Positions 18,943-28,196 of a stretch of DNA of 64,000 nucleotides are shown here, piece after piece. Positions within the stretch are counted from its first letter, which is position 1. The number at the start of each line of letters is the position of its first letter. Below the pieces are notes generated by a model. The model was not told the origin of the DNA and did no database searches. It saw only the letters and a list, made by a program, of their open reading frames with translations. The position numbers were made by a program, and so were the translations under genes. Origin of the DNA: Kalymmatonema hyalinum WJT4-NPBG1 (GTDB taxonomy: Bacteria > Cyanobacteriota > Cyanobacteriia > Cyanobacteriales > Nostocaceae); contig JAHHIB010000005.1 of NCBI GenBank assembly GCA_019359075.1, positions 62,001 through 126,000 on the forward strand, given 5' to 3'.

Positions 18943-19422
18943 TCAGAACATAGGATTGTGTTCAGAATCCCAACAATCTCCGTCTCTCCAAGTTCTACCG
19001 GTGTGTTCACATTCAAACTTATTGTGAAGCCAGGGAATTGATGTAGGGTAGGGCGAAGTGGGTACGGAAGTCAGTAAGGAAAATAGAAAAGAAAAAGTCG
19101 TGAAGCTAGAAGTCAATAGGATAATCAAAAATCCTGTAAGGAACACGATATTACCAGGAGTCCAAAGAGGATATACGCTTCTTTCATATCGCAAGCGCTG
19201 TTTCGAGCGACGTTCCGAACCAGCTAATAACACCAAATAAAAACGTAGTCCTGGAATGGGAAGCGAAACTCGCAAGTCTAGAGGATGACGAGCCCAATTA
19301 CGAGAGCCAAAAGCCTTTTTGATGGCTTCTAGTTGCTCCTCTGTGAAAGTATCAGTGATTTCCGGGGGAACTTTAGCAAATAGTTGGTCAAAAACAGGAT
19401 CAACGTGCTCCAGACGTTTCAT
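18943..19422 (-). CDS. Membrane-anchored hypothetical, tandem paralogue A
   Basis: The 159-residue protein is the upstream member of the pair. The soluble N-terminal domain (1-85) has the shared motif set. A hydrophobic segment follows (about 92-118; NIVFLTGFLIILLTSSFTTF), then an extra C-terminal tail with a cysteine pair (FECEHTGRTWRDGDCWD). That CExTGRTWxDxxCxD pattern recurs in cyanobacterial exported proteins and would suit a periplasmic disulfide. The downstream paralogue lacks this tail. Its function is unknown, and no relation to flanking genes is evident. Confidence 0.7.
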   Translation of the reverse strand: MKRLEHVDPVFDQLFAKVPPEITDTFTEEQLEAIKKAFGSRNWARHPLDLRVSLPIPGLRFYLVLLAGSERRSKQRLRYERSVYPLWTPGNIVFLTGFLIILLTSSFTTFSFLFSLLTSVPTSPYPTSIPWLHNKFECEHTGRTWRDGDCWDSEHNPMF

Positions 19423-19592
19423 GACTTGCGTGTTTTACTAAGTGTGGCTGAGCAAGATACAAAGTTTAGTTTTTGCTGAAATTCCTACTAGCATAACTGC
19501 TAATATTTAAAAGTCTTATTAATTTACTATTTAGATTACAATATGATTTGTGCAAACATTTTGTTAACACTTAAGTAGAAAAAAATGACAGC

Positions 19593-19682
19593 ATGGCTAT
19601 GGCAAAGTTAACACTTCAAGTATTAAGTGCCTATGCTTTATCTGCTGCAATAATGTTGTATATGTGCTTGTCGTTGCCTTGA
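19593..19682 (+). CDS. Possible 29-residue hydrophobic miniprotein
   Basis: The ORF encodes a short peptide dominated by one hydrophobic helix (LQVLSAYALSAAIMLYMCL). Single-helix miniproteins are frequent in photosynthetic complexes, but this does not match Pet, Psb or Psa subunits that I know. There is no good ribosome binding site, so it may be chance. The rest of the gap (19423-20164) has no other candidate. Confidence 0.2.
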   Translation: MAMAKLTLQVLSAYALSAAIMLYMCLSLP

Positions 19683-20164
19683 GAGTTAAGGAGTAGGTCA
19701 AGGTAACACAAATCTACTAATTTGTCTTGAATAGATTTACTGAAAACATCAGTTGACGGATGGCGACTTACCACGAGTGCAATGCTATACCGGACTTAGA
19801 AATTAAGTATTTATAAATATTCTGAACAATGCTATTGACACCTAACGGAGGGCGTGGGGAAGTGCGGAGAGTAAGGAAGAAAATCTTAGTAATCAAATGA
19901 CACAACACGGGAAACTCCAGCGCCAGTCGCCTAGAGCGCTGAACCCCTCACGCACTGCATGCTTGTATTGCACTCAGGCGATTTACAACCACCGCAAGGC
20001 GGAAGTACAAACAAATTGACTTAAAAAGCTGCTAATTTTGTGCTGCTTGCGATTTAAGCTAGAAGAGATTAACACTGTTCACTCATAACCACTGGTAAAT
20101 AACGAGACTTTGGCAGTGGTTATGTAGTATTTTTTTGGTGCAAGTCTGTCTTTTGGTAAATTTC

Positions 20165-20902
20165 ATGAAACAGCTCCTCAACCGAGTCTATGGCTGGAAA
20201 AAACGCATCCAACGGCTACTTCTGCCCTCAGTGATGGTCATTCTAGCTTCTTTACTATTTGCCACATCCGCTTCGGCGACAGGTGTATATGAAATACCAA
20301 CTATTACAACTGGGGAACATACCTGGGTAGTGGATCAAGCTGAAGTGATCAGCCGTCTAAATGAAGGCAAGATTAGCAGCACCCTGGAAAATTTGGCAAA
20401 TCAAACCGGAAATGAAGTAAGAATTGTCACAGTTCGTCGTCTTGACTATGGTGAAACCCCCGAGAGTTTCACCAAGGCACTGTTTGAAAAATGGTTTCCC
20501 ACAAAGGAAGCACAGGCAAATCAAACGATATTGATGATTGACACTGTAACGAACGGTGGGGCAATTATGACTGGCGATAAAGTTAAGTCTTTGCTGCCAG
20601 ATGAAACCGCTCTTAGTGTCGCTTCTGAAACCTTGATGGCACCGTTGCGGGGCGGTAACAAATACAACCAGGCGTTTCTAGATGCAAGCGATCGCCTAGT
20701 CGCGGTGCTATCTGGCGAACCAGATCCTGGACCACCCCAAATCGCCGACAATGTGCAGGTAGAAGGCACCTTTAAGAAAGCAGAAGAAACTGATAAAGGT
20801 AACGCAACGGCTTGGGTTATCGGACTTTTAATTGCCGCCACCATTATCCCGATGGCGACTTACTACATTTACCAGGTGTTTCAGCCATCTTCTAACGGTT
20901 AG
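20165..20902 (+). CDS. TPM-domain protein, Psb32-like
   Basis: The 245-residue protein has an N-terminal export or anchor segment (about residues 20-42, LPSVMVILASLLFATSASA). A TPM domain follows (about 50-190): TWVVDQAEVISRLNEGKI, ANQTGNEVRIVTVRRLDYGE and TILMIDTVTNGGAIMTG. A C-terminal transmembrane helix (ATAWVIGLLIAATIIPMATY) completes it. This layout matches cyanobacterial Psb32, a thylakoid-lumen protein implicated in photosystem II repair and protection. The ATG at 20165 is preferred over an upstream TTG at 20135. Direct repeats (TTAGTGCTTAGTAG) follow the stop. Confidence 0.8.
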   Translation: MKQLLNRVYGWKKRIQRLLLPSVMVILASLLFATSASATGVYEIPTITTGEHTWVVDQAEVISRLNEGKISSTLENLANQTGNEVRIVTVRRLDYGETPESFTKALFEKWFPTKEAQANQTILMIDTVTNGGAIMTGDKVKSLLPDETALSVASETLMAPLRGGNKYNQAFLDASDRLVAVLSGEPDPGPPQIADNVQVEGTFKKAEETDKGNATAWVIGLLIAATIIPMATYYIYQVFQPSSNG

Positions 20903-20954
20903 TGCTTAGTAGTTAGTGCTTAGTAGTCAACAACTAACTACTAACTACTCCGAA

Positions 20955-21338
20955 TTAATCTTGCACATAATCTTGTCCTGTCACTAAAGCAATTTCAGCT
21001 CGGACAAACTCTCGACCCAAATAAGCCGCATGGTTTAACTGAGTCACAGGAGGGGGCTCTTGTTCTTCAAAAATTTTCACAGACAGTTCCTTTGCCGTTC
21101 TCCCACTAAATACAGTTGTATGAGTGCGTTCCACCTTTCCCCGTGCTGGAATCACCTTTCCAGTTTCCGGATCAACAGCTAAACCACGCTCATCAATCAC
21201 ATTTGTGAAATGCTTGGCATAAATTAATCCCTCCTCGCGATTCAGATAAATAATGAAATACCCACCAGGATCAAGGTCAATATGACGCTGAGAAAGTTTA
21301 TCGTCAATCGCTGCCAAGCCTTCAACAGTCAAATCCAT
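20955..21338 (-). CDS. DUF4346 protein
   Basis: The protein of about 127 residues is strongly conserved in cyanobacteria: MDLTVEGLAAIDDKLSQR, DPGGYFIIYLNREEGLIYA, RTHTTVFSGRTAKEL and AAYLGREFVRAEIAL. The domain is related to the C-terminal part of MtrA-like and DHPS-linked proteins, but no reaction is known. I chose the ATG at 21338 because conservation begins there; ATGs at 21347 and 21356 are alternatives. A small hairpin (AGGGGT/ACCCCT, 21365-21381) lies in the upstream leader. Confidence 0.8.
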   Translation of the reverse strand: MDLTVEGLAAIDDKLSQRHIDLDPGGYFIIYLNREEGLIYAKHFTNVIDERGLAVDPETGKVIPARGKVERTHTTVFSGRTAKELSVKIFEEQEPPPVTQLNHAAYLGREFVRAEIALVTGQDYVQD

Positions 21339-21489
21339 AGTCACCATAGAAATCAACTTGCTTTAGGGGTTTTTCACCCCTTCTCAAGTGTAATTCTTAT
21401 CTTCCTGGGCGTTCTAGCCTAACGGCAAACTGCTGAGCCGCAAAGCGTCCCGTGAGGGATACGCGTAAACAAGTATTTTGGCGGTTCAT

Positions 21490-21645
21490 CTTAACAGTTA
21501 TCAGTTATCAGTTATCAGTTATCAGTTTCATCGCTTAGAGGGGGAAACACCACACCAAGAGCGTGGAAGGCGTTGGTGGCGGGTCGCGCATCCCCCATCA
21601 TACGCCTGTTCACTGTTCACTGTTCACTGTTCACTGTTCACTGTT
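21490..21645. repeat. Short tandem repeats
   Basis: Two heptamer-type tandem repeats lie between DUF4346 and the next gene: repeated AGTTATC units (about 21,494-21,525) and repeated GTTCACT units (about 21,607-21,645). The same units occur inside the RNase P RNA gene at 28.45 kb. They fit the STRR repeats known from heterocystous cyanobacteria. Confidence 0.8.
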
Positions 21646-22827
21646 TTAATCACTTCTATTACTAAACGGCAACTCCGTATTTATTGCCTCAATTTCCTGC
21701 TGTTCTAACTCATTAACCTCACTAATGTAATTGCGCAAAATTTGTGCCAAACGATTATTGTAAAAGCGGTGCAAACTGTGATTGGGAGCAGCAGGGAAAC
21801 CGCGACGCTTTTTGTGGCGTCCGCCAGCACCAGGGTCAAAAATTTGGATACCGTTGGCTATTCCCCACTCTACTGGTGCATAATAGCAAGCATCAAAATG
21901 CAAGCAATCTATCTCTTGGAAAGAACCCCAGTAGCGCCCATACATCCTGTCGCCCTTAAATAGACAAAAAGACATCCCCACTGGTTGACGATGATCTTGC
22001 TCGCTGTATGCTGCAAAAAACACAACCCGATGGCGGTAATGGGTGTGTAGCTGTTCAAAAAACTTTTTCGTTAAGTATTTGCTCCCCCACCAGCCAAATT
22101 TGTCACAGGTATCAGCATAGAACTCATACATCAAAGGAAACAGCGACTTGGGAATTTCATCACCAGTAAGCGCTTGTAGTTTCAAACCAGCTTTTTCCAC
22201 TGCTTTGCGTTCGCGCTTAATGTTGCGACGCTGGTTGGCGTTGAACACTCCCAAGTAGTCATCAAAAGTGTTAAACCCAAGATTTTCCCAGATGTAGCTG
22301 TGGTGTAGCCAAGTTGTGAAGCCGTGGCGTTCCAAAACCGGACGCCATTCGGGATCTACATAGAGAAAATGACAGCCAGAGATACGGTGTTTGGTACAGA
22401 AAGCATCAATCTCATGCACCATTATTGCCGTTATCTCATCTTCATCTTCTCCTGGCGCAATCAAGAACCGATAGCCTTCAGCCGGGGTAAACGGAGTCAT
22501 TCCCAGCATTTTCGGGTAATACTCCACACCAATGCGTTGTGCTAAGTCTGCCCATTGGTGGTCGAAAACAAATTCGCCATAACTATGTCCTTTCAGGTAT
22601 AGTGGGGCAGCAGCAATCAGCGTTCTGTCTCGCCATACAGTTAAGTGATTCGGTAACCAGCCAGTGTTAGCTGTGGCGCTTTGGGAGGTTTCGAGATTTT
22701 TCAGCCACTCCCACTCTAAAAATGGGGTTTTAAGTGGCAATGCTAAAGCATCCCAAGCATTTTGGGGGACTTCAGCAATTTTATTAATCCAAGCAACAGA
22801 ATGGCGAGGCTTTAGTTGTTCCACCAT
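21646..22827 (-). CDS. FemAB/GNAT-like 'peptidogalycan biosynthesis' protein
   Basis: The 393-residue protein belongs to the FemAB-like GNAT family (COG3146 type). Landmarks are TPFLEWEWLKNLE near the N-terminus, FDDYLGVFNANQRRNIKRERK, KFGWWGSKYLTKKFFEQL, then MYGRYWGSFQEIDCLHFDACYY and FDPGAGGRHKKRRGF. Related proteins transfer aminoacyl or acyl groups to cell-wall or glycan acceptors; the real substrate is unknown. It is cytoplasmic, with no signal peptide. The 3' end lies at the edge of a simple-repeat tract, so the last few residues may be extended by repeat-derived codons. Confidence 0.85.
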   Translation of the reverse strand: MVEQLKPRHSVAWINKIAEVPQNAWDALALPLKTPFLEWEWLKNLETSQSATANTGWLPNHLTVWRDRTLIAAAPLYLKGHSYGEFVFDHQWADLAQRIGVEYYPKMLGMTPFTPAEGYRFLIAPGEDEDEITAIMVHEIDAFCTKHRISGCHFLYVDPEWRPVLERHGFTTWLHHSYIWENLGFNTFDDYLGVFNANQRRNIKRERKAVEKAGLKLQALTGDEIPKSLFPLMYEFYADTCDKFGWWGSKYLTKKFFEQLHTHYRHRVVFFAAYSEQDHRQPVGMSFCLFKGDRMYGRYWGSFQEIDCLHFDACYYAPVEWGIANGIQIFDPGAGGRHKKRRGFPAAPNHSLHRFYNNRLAQILRNYISEVNELEQQEIEAINTELPFSNRSD

Positions 22828-22877
22828 TTGGAGGTTTCAAAGATACAAAATTTAGCACAAGCTTTATTTAGCGTAAT

Positions 22878-23570
22878 CTAATCTGTCGGTCGTTGCAGCC
22901 GATAATGCAGAAAGACTTCCATCTCTATGGTGTGAACTTCCATAAGTTGCAGACGCTTAGCAAACTCGGGTAAAAATCCGCTACCTTCCACTGGTGTGGG
23001 TGCGCTAGAACCCCCTATAATCAACGGACAGATGGTGAGCCAAAATTCATCGATTAAATCTAATTCCAGCATGGAAGCGACTAATTCACCACCGCCCAAG
23101 ACCGCTAAGCGTTTTATGCCCAAAGTTGTTAAATGTTGTAAGGCTGCAAGAATGTCAACTTTTGCTGTTGGTGTTTCAAAAGCCAAAATTTGCTCAAATT
23201 CTCTGCGTTCTTTCCAAAAAAGCGCTCCTGCGGTTGTCGTCAGCAACCAACGGTTGACTGGCTGCTGAAAGAAGCGCATTTCCGGATTAAGGTTGCTAGA
23301 ATGTGTAATTACTATATGGACTGGCTGGGGGGGCTTTCCCGCCTGAGTTCGTTGTTGCAGCAGTTGTGGATGCGATACGGTTAGTGTCGTACCGTAGGCG
23401 CGGAGTGTACTAGCACCGAATAAAACAGCATCAGCTATGGCGATTTGTGACTCCAGGTGTGCTTTATCATTTTTGGAGCCAAACCGAGCTGGCGATCGCC
23501 TAACATCTGCTATCTTGCCATCTGCACTGATCGCCAAAACTACAGTAGTATGAGGACGGTGTTGTACCAT
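22878..23570 (-). CDS. RibD C-terminal-type reductase (standalone)
   Basis: The protein of about 230 residues has the DHFR-like RibD_C fold: TTVVLAISADGKIAD at the N-terminus, ADAVLFGASTLRAYG, IKRLAVLGGGELVASMLELDLIDE and LIIGG. RibD_C reduces the ribosyl side chain of the riboflavin precursor with NADPH. Here the deaminase domain is absent, as in many cyanobacterial standalone members, so it may serve riboflavin or another pyrimidine-like substrate. The ATG at 23570 is preferred over the long AT-rich leader opening at 23660. Confidence 0.85.
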   Translation of the reverse strand: MVQHRPHTTVVLAISADGKIADVRRSPARFGSKNDKAHLESQIAIADAVLFGASTLRAYGTTLTVSHPQLLQQRTQAGKPPQPVHIVITHSSNLNPEMRFFQQPVNRWLLTTTAGALFWKERREFEQILAFETPTAKVDILAALQHLTTLGIKRLAVLGGGELVASMLELDLIDEFWLTICPLIIGGSSAPTPVEGSGFLPEFAKRLQLMEVHTIEMEVFLHYRLQRPTD

Positions 23571-23870
23571 TGGGTAGGTTTGATATTTTTTATGTTTTTT
23601 GTATAGAATATTAATTTTCAAAAATAGTGATGCTGGAAACCTCCCATCTCCGAATTTCATCTTTAATATTCATATGCAACAACATATGCAACAACAGTCG
23701 TAGCAGGTAGTTTCTATGAGTCTTTGTATCCTGGGCTTCTTTTCGATATTAAAGTATTTTATATTTTTAATATGGTGATGAAATAAGGATTTTTCGCTCC
23801 TCAATGACACTAGCTGCTCTAATTACTTAGAGTTGCTGTTTTGGATGGCACATACCAAGAGAGACAGCCG

Positions 23871-25904
23871 ATGGCTAAACCCCGTCAATCATCCTTTCGT
23901 CGGATTTTAGTGTCGAAAATTTTGCTTTTGTCGGTTCCAGTTTTATTAATAGGGGAGATTGTAGCCTATAAAAATGCACGCTCTAGCCTGCTGGAAACTG
24001 CGCGTCAAAATTTAACAGAAAGTGCCATCATCAAGGGAGAAAAGATTGTAGAAGCAAGCGCTGCTTTAAAAACCAACATACTAAGTGCTAGTCAAACAAC
24101 GGTGATCCAGTCAGGTTCACGTAGTGAGATACAACGATTTCTCAACCAGCTAGCACGACAACTACCAAGGCAAATAGACTGCATTCAACTGACAAAGCCG
24201 CAAAGTGGTGACATCGTTGCAAGTACTTGCGGCGAGCAACCCATCGGTGAATTGAAATCTCCCATACCCAGTGATGGGGTTAATGTCGAGGCAGTATTAC
24301 CACAAAAGATAGGAACAACTGGTAGGAGAGATTTACGAAATCAACTGCAATTACTCTTATCTGCTCCTGTCTATGATAGTATAGGAGGCTTACGTTATGC
24401 CTTGATTTTCCGAACAACAATACTACAAGAAAAAATCAAAACTAAGCCTGGTTTGCTAACAGGCTCTACGATAGTTATTGCTGATGATGGAACAATTTTG
24501 TCACATCCAATTGCCAGCCGTGTTGGCACTAATATCGAGCAACATGGAGACGCTTCTCGACTCAAAAAAATTGTGAGAACGGCTCTTGCAGGCAAGCAAT
24601 ATTTTCTGCATTTCTTTTTTGAAAATGAGGATAAAGAATTACTTGCTGGTTATACTGCTATTCCCAGTCCCATAAAACAAGGACAACAGAAACAATGGGT
24701 GATTATAGCCGTTACACCTTTGGAGAATGCTTTGTATGGTCTTAGGGGAATCAAACTCATCCTCCTTGTTTTAACATCTGGCTTGATTGGCGCAAGTGTT
24801 TTGGCGTCGCTGTATTTAGCTCGTTACTTAGCACGTCCTGTAGAACAATTGCGAGACTACGCTATAAATCTTCATTTAAATCAATCAGCAGAACCGATTC
24901 CTCACAACTTTAAAATTAGAGAGTTTAACCAATTGGCGCAAGCACTCGAACAAATGGTTGAGCGATTGAAAGCTTGGGCAGAAGAATTAGAAATAGCATG
25001 GAAAGAAGCAAAAGCCGCCAACCAGGTGAAAACTCATTTTTTAGCTACGACTTCCCACGAGTTGAGAAACCCGCTAAACATTATCATTAATTGCGTTCGT
25101 CTAGTTCGAGATGGTATGTGCGATGACCGCGAAGAAGAATTAGAGTTTCTCAAGCGTGCCGATGACACAGCGATTCACCTGTTAGGCATTATTAATGATT
25201 TACTTGACATTTCCAGAATAGAAGCAGGCAAGCTCTCAGTCGTCTTGCAACCTATTGACCTTCGACAAGTCCTTAAAGAAGTTATTAATATACAATCAGT
25301 GAATGTTCAACAAAAAGGCTTGCAGTTGAATATTCCTGAGTTGAATCAGTCAATTCCAGTTAATGCTGATGCCGCAAAGCTCAAACAAGTGCTTATTAAT
25401 GTCATCGGGAATGCAACTAAGTTTACTGATGAGGGAAGCATTACAATTTCCACAGACATTCAACGTAGTCATGATAAATCTGAAGTTCTTGTTTCTGTTA
25501 CAGATACAGGGCTAGGGATTGATCCGGCTCAACAGCAAAAACTCTTTCGTCCTTTCGTGATGGTGGAGGATTCAACTTCACGTAAGTTTGGTGGTACAGG
25601 ACTGGGACTTGCAATTTCACGAAACTTAATTGAACTTATGGGAGGTACCATCACTCTCAAGAGTGCAGGTCTTAACCAAGGCACGACAGTAACCATTGCT
25701 TTGCCTTTAATTGATGCCTCATTGTTACCTGGTTCAGGAAGGCAAGAAAATTCAGGAAATCTCACCATTTCCTCTGGGGAGCAAGCAGCAAGAGGGATGA
25801 AGCAAACAGCAGAAGAAGTTGCTCTGAAAAAAAACCGCTTCGCATCTTCTATGAACAAAGAGTTAAAGAATTCAAAATTGAATATGCAAAATGCAAAATT
25901 GTAG
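23871..25904 (+). CDS. Cache-domain sensor histidine kinase
   Basis: The protein of about 677 residues has a transmembrane helix near residues 17-33. A large extracytoplasmic sensor follows (about 35-290; Cache-like, with a VIADDGTILSHPIASRVG segment), then a second helix (about 293-316) and HAMP. The HisKA domain has TSHELRNPLN with H396, and the HATPase domain has VLINVIGNATKF and DTGLGID. It ends without a receiver. The C-terminal tail after about residue 620 is low-complexity, and its last residues (NSKLNMQNAKL) come from an AATGCAAAATT-type simple repeat, so the stop lies within repeat DNA. I chose the ATG at 23871, not the TTG at 23841. The signal is unknown. Confidence 0.92.
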   Translation: MAKPRQSSFRRILVSKILLLSVPVLLIGEIVAYKNARSSLLETARQNLTESAIIKGEKIVEASAALKTNILSASQTTVIQSGSRSEIQRFLNQLARQLPRQIDCIQLTKPQSGDIVASTCGEQPIGELKSPIPSDGVNVEAVLPQKIGTTGRRDLRNQLQLLLSAPVYDSIGGLRYALIFRTTILQEKIKTKPGLLTGSTIVIADDGTILSHPIASRVGTNIEQHGDASRLKKIVRTALAGKQYFLHFFFENEDKELLAGYTAIPSPIKQGQQKQWVIIAVTPLENALYGLRGIKLILLVLTSGLIGASVLASLYLARYLARPVEQLRDYAINLHLNQSAEPIPHNFKIREFNQLAQALEQMVERLKAWAEELEIAWKEAKAANQVKTHFLATTSHELRNPLNIIINCVRLVRDGMCDDREEELEFLKRADDTAIHLLGIINDLLDISRIEAGKLSVVLQPIDLRQVLKEVINIQSVNVQQKGLQLNIPELNQSIPVNADAAKLKQVLINVIGNATKFTDEGSITISTDIQRSHDKSEVLVSVTDTGLGIDPAQQQKLFRPFVMVEDSTSRKFGGTGLGLAISRNLIELMGGTITLKSAGLNQGTTVTIALPLIDASLLPGSGRQENSGNLTISSGEQAARGMKQTAEEVALKKNRFASSMNKELKNSKLNMQNAKL

Positions 25905-25911
25905 AATTTCA

Positions 25912-27051
25912 CTACTCATTTGCATCAAGAAAAACAGGTTTACCGCCTTTATTGAGAGATTCTGTCAAAGCAGCAAGAATTTGCACTAACTGCGTTCCTA
26001 CCCAGCCAGATGAAACCTGTGAGGGAGTATTGTCAAGCACACAGGTCATAAAGTGATTGCACACCCGCCGTAAAGGTTCGCCTGTTTCTATTTCCAGCAC
26101 TTGTTGCCTTTGATTCACTGGAATAAATCGGTTTTCCTGACGTTCAAACTCACCGTGTAGTAGCGTCAGAGGTGATGTCGGGGACATTTCATCAAAAATC
26201 AGACTACCTTGGCTTCCGACAACTCCAAGCCGTCGTTGTTTATCGGGATTAAGCCAACACAGGTGAATGTACGCTTGAAAGTTATTCGGATAAGTCAGCG
26301 TCACCCAGACTAAGTCGGCTAATGCTTCGGTTTGAGGTGAGGGAGATGAGGGAGATGAGGGAGATACTCTAATGCTTGAATTTTGAATTTTGAATTTTGA
26401 ATTTTGAATTGATTTCTCCCCCTCCTCCCCCATCTGTTCCCCACCTCCCTGAAGCCACACCGTACCCGTTGCTTGCACTGTCACAGGTATCTGATTTAGC
26501 CAAGAATTGAAAATGGCAATATCGTGAATGGCTAAGTCCCAGAGCGCATCAACATCTTGGCGGACTGGTCCTAAATGGGTACGGGTAGCGTATCCGTAGC
26601 GTAAATCACCTAATTGACTCGCCTGAACGACTGCTTTCCCTCGTTCAACGACTGGGTGAAATAAGTAGGTGTGGTCAACTATCAGTTGTCGTTGCTGTTT
26701 TTCTGCAAGCAGGCACAGTTCTCGACATTCTGCTGAGTTGAGAGTTAAAGGCTTTTCTGCTAAAACGTGGTAACCCCAATGCAAGGCGTCGGTGATTAAG
26801 GAGTAATGCGTGCTAGCAGGAGTAGCAATAACTACTGCTTCTAAATCCGTTACTTGCTGTATCGAGTGCCACTCGGTTGTCAGTAGTACCTTGTCATCTA
26901 AGTTATGCTGCTGTTTCACCTCTGCTAGACGTTGTGAGTTCGGATCTATGAGTGCTACTACCTCAGCTTGCGGATGTTCCAAAAAATTCCGTAGCAAATG
27001 TACGCCCCAACGTCCAACGCCAACGACAGCAATTTTTATTTTCTTAGTCAT
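25912..27051 (-). CDS. Gfo/Idh/MocA-type NAD(P)-dependent oxidoreductase
   Basis: The 379-residue protein has an N-terminal Rossmann fold with VVGVGRWGVHLLRNF (residues 9-23) and the EKP motif at 99-101, which holds the conserved K100. DLAIHDIAIFN supplies the usual D-x-x-x-H pair. The C-terminal beta-sheet domain resumes with ADLVWVTLTYPNNFQAYIHL. Substrates of this family are sugars, inositols or related alcohols; the one here is unknown. Residues about 201-242 are a low-complexity insertion encoded by simple repeats, placed between core strands. It sits tail to tail with the Cache kinase. Confidence 0.92.
   Translation of the reverse strand: MTKKIKIAVVGVGRWGVHLLRNFLEHPQAEVVALIDPNSQRLAEVKQQHNLDDKVLLTTEWHSIQQVTDLEAVVIATPASTHYSLITDALHWGYHVLAEKPLTLNSAECRELCLLAEKQQRQLIVDHTYLFHPVVERGKAVVQASQLGDLRYGYATRTHLGPVRQDVDALWDLAIHDIAIFNSWLNQIPVTVQATGTVWLQGGGEQMGEEGEKSIQNSKFKIQNSSIRVSPSSPSSPSPQTEALADLVWVTLTYPNNFQAYIHLCWLNPDKQRRLGVVGSQGSLIFDEMSPTSPLTLLHGEFERQENRFIPVNQRQQVLEIETGEPLRRVCNHFMTCVLDNTPSQVSSGWVGTQLVQILAALTESLNKGGKPVFLDANE
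26326..26451. repeat. Simple repeats translated in frame inside the oxidoreductase
   Basis: On the plus strand the segment carries GAGGGAGAT repeated three to four times (26338-26363) and four AATTTTG-type units (about 26,380-26,408), followed by a C-rich stretch. The same units occur elsewhere only between genes. Here they stay open in the minus-strand frame and add about 40 residues, rich in Ser, Pro, Asn and Lys. Confidence 0.85.
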
Positions 27052-27121
27052 TAGTCATTAACAAAGGACAAAGGACAAATAAAAATTAACAAATTTTCAT
27101 CTGATTATTTTCCGTTTAATA

Positions 27122-27841
27122 TCAGGATTTTTCCTGAGTGTCAAGTGCTAAAAAAGCTACTTTTGCGGCAGCCTGTTCGGCAGCTTTGATCGAGCGTCCC
27201 TTTCCTTCACCTAGCTTTTGTTCGTGCAACCACACTTCAGCAAGAAAACGCTCTTGATTGCGCTGCGGTTGATTCATTTCCACCACTCGATATTCTGGTA
27301 AAACTTTATACTTTGCTTGAGTCCATTCTTGTAGAGCGGCTTTATAGTTAAATCTAGCTGGATCGAGGCGAATTTCTGCTGCAAGTTGTTTAAAGTGAGG
27401 GTCTAGCCAAGAGCGGATGAGTTCGAGATTGTTTGTACTCAAATAAAGCGCACCTAAGACTGCTTCAAAGGCATCTGCCAGTCGTGACTCCTGACCAACT
27501 TTATCAGCGGTCGCACTGCCAGCAACGAGTAAGTATAGCTCCAAGCCGTATTCTCTTGCTAGTAGGGCGAGCATGCGATCGCTCACCAACACAGAACGAA
27601 TTGCTGCAAAATCTCCGACTGGGCAATTGGGATAGGTCTCCCATAATACAATGGCTGCCACTAATCGCACGACTGCATCGCCGACAAACTCCAGATGTTC
27701 ATAATTTGCCGACTCAGAGACAGTAGGATGAGTCAGCGCTAAGTCCAGCAGTTCCCACTTTATAGCTGCGTCTGCTGGCAGACCAAATTTTCTGACTAAG
27801 CTTTCGAGTTGCCGTTGACGGCGTGGATAAGCGATGCTCAT
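27122..27841 (-). CDS. rnc: Ribonuclease III
   Basis: RNase III cuts double-stranded RNA in rRNA precursors and structured transcripts. The catalytic domain has YEHLEFVGDAVVRL (a variant of the NERLEFLGDSVL signature) and ESRLADAFEAVLGALYL with the second acidic cluster. The C-terminal double-stranded RNA-binding domain begins NYKAALQEWTQ and ends GRSIKAAEQAAAKVAFLAL. At 239 residues it is normal length. Cyanobacteria often carry more than one RNase III-like gene, so this may be one of several. A dense repeat tract separates it from rnpB. Confidence 0.94.
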   Translation of the reverse strand: MSIAYPRRQRQLESLVRKFGLPADAAIKWELLDLALTHPTVSESANYEHLEFVGDAVVRLVAAIVLWETYPNCPVGDFAAIRSVLVSDRMLALLAREYGLELYLLVAGSATADKVGQESRLADAFEAVLGALYLSTNNLELIRSWLDPHFKQLAAEIRLDPARFNYKAALQEWTQAKYKVLPEYRVVEMNQPQRNQERFLAEVWLHEQKLGEGKGRSIKAAEQAAAKVAFLALDTQEKS

Positions 27842-27922
27842 TTACAGTTATTAGTCATCAGGAGCCACCGCGCCCTTGGGAGTTCCCCCAAGGAGCGTGC
27901 AAGTGGGGTTCATTAGTCATCA

Positions 27923-27990
27923 GTGAGCCAGCGCTGCAGGAGGTGAGACCAGTGCTGAAGGAGGGTTTCCCTCCGCAGGCAACTGGCGTT
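27923..27990. repeat. Dispersed GTGAGCCAGCGCTGCAGGAG repeat, copy 1
   Basis: GTGAGCCAGCGCTGCAGGAG, then a GGAGGGTTTCCCTCC palindrome and AGGC-ACTGGCGT, recurs at 62832-62876 inside an inverted-repeat element. This copy has about 23 extra bases before the palindrome. The flanking tract (27842-28150) has further palindromic fragments of the same kind and GTCATTAGTCATC-type repeats. Open frames here are accidental. Confidence 0.75.
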
Positions 27991-28196
27991 CGCCGTCAGG
28001 CGTGCCGCAGGCATACCCGAAGGGGTTTCCCGACAGAGGCGACTGGCGTATCTCTTTCAGAGACGCTGAGTCCCAAAGGGACACGCTTTGCGAACGCGAA
28101 CGCATGATTGCGTGCGCTTTGCGCATACCCGAAGGGTCATTAGTCATTGTTCATGAACAAAGGACTAACAACAAATTACAAAGGACAAAAAGAGGG

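Noticed and set aside
21490-21645. CRISPR-like array
   Set aside because: Units are 7-9 bases, directly tandem and without spacers; these are STRR repeats.
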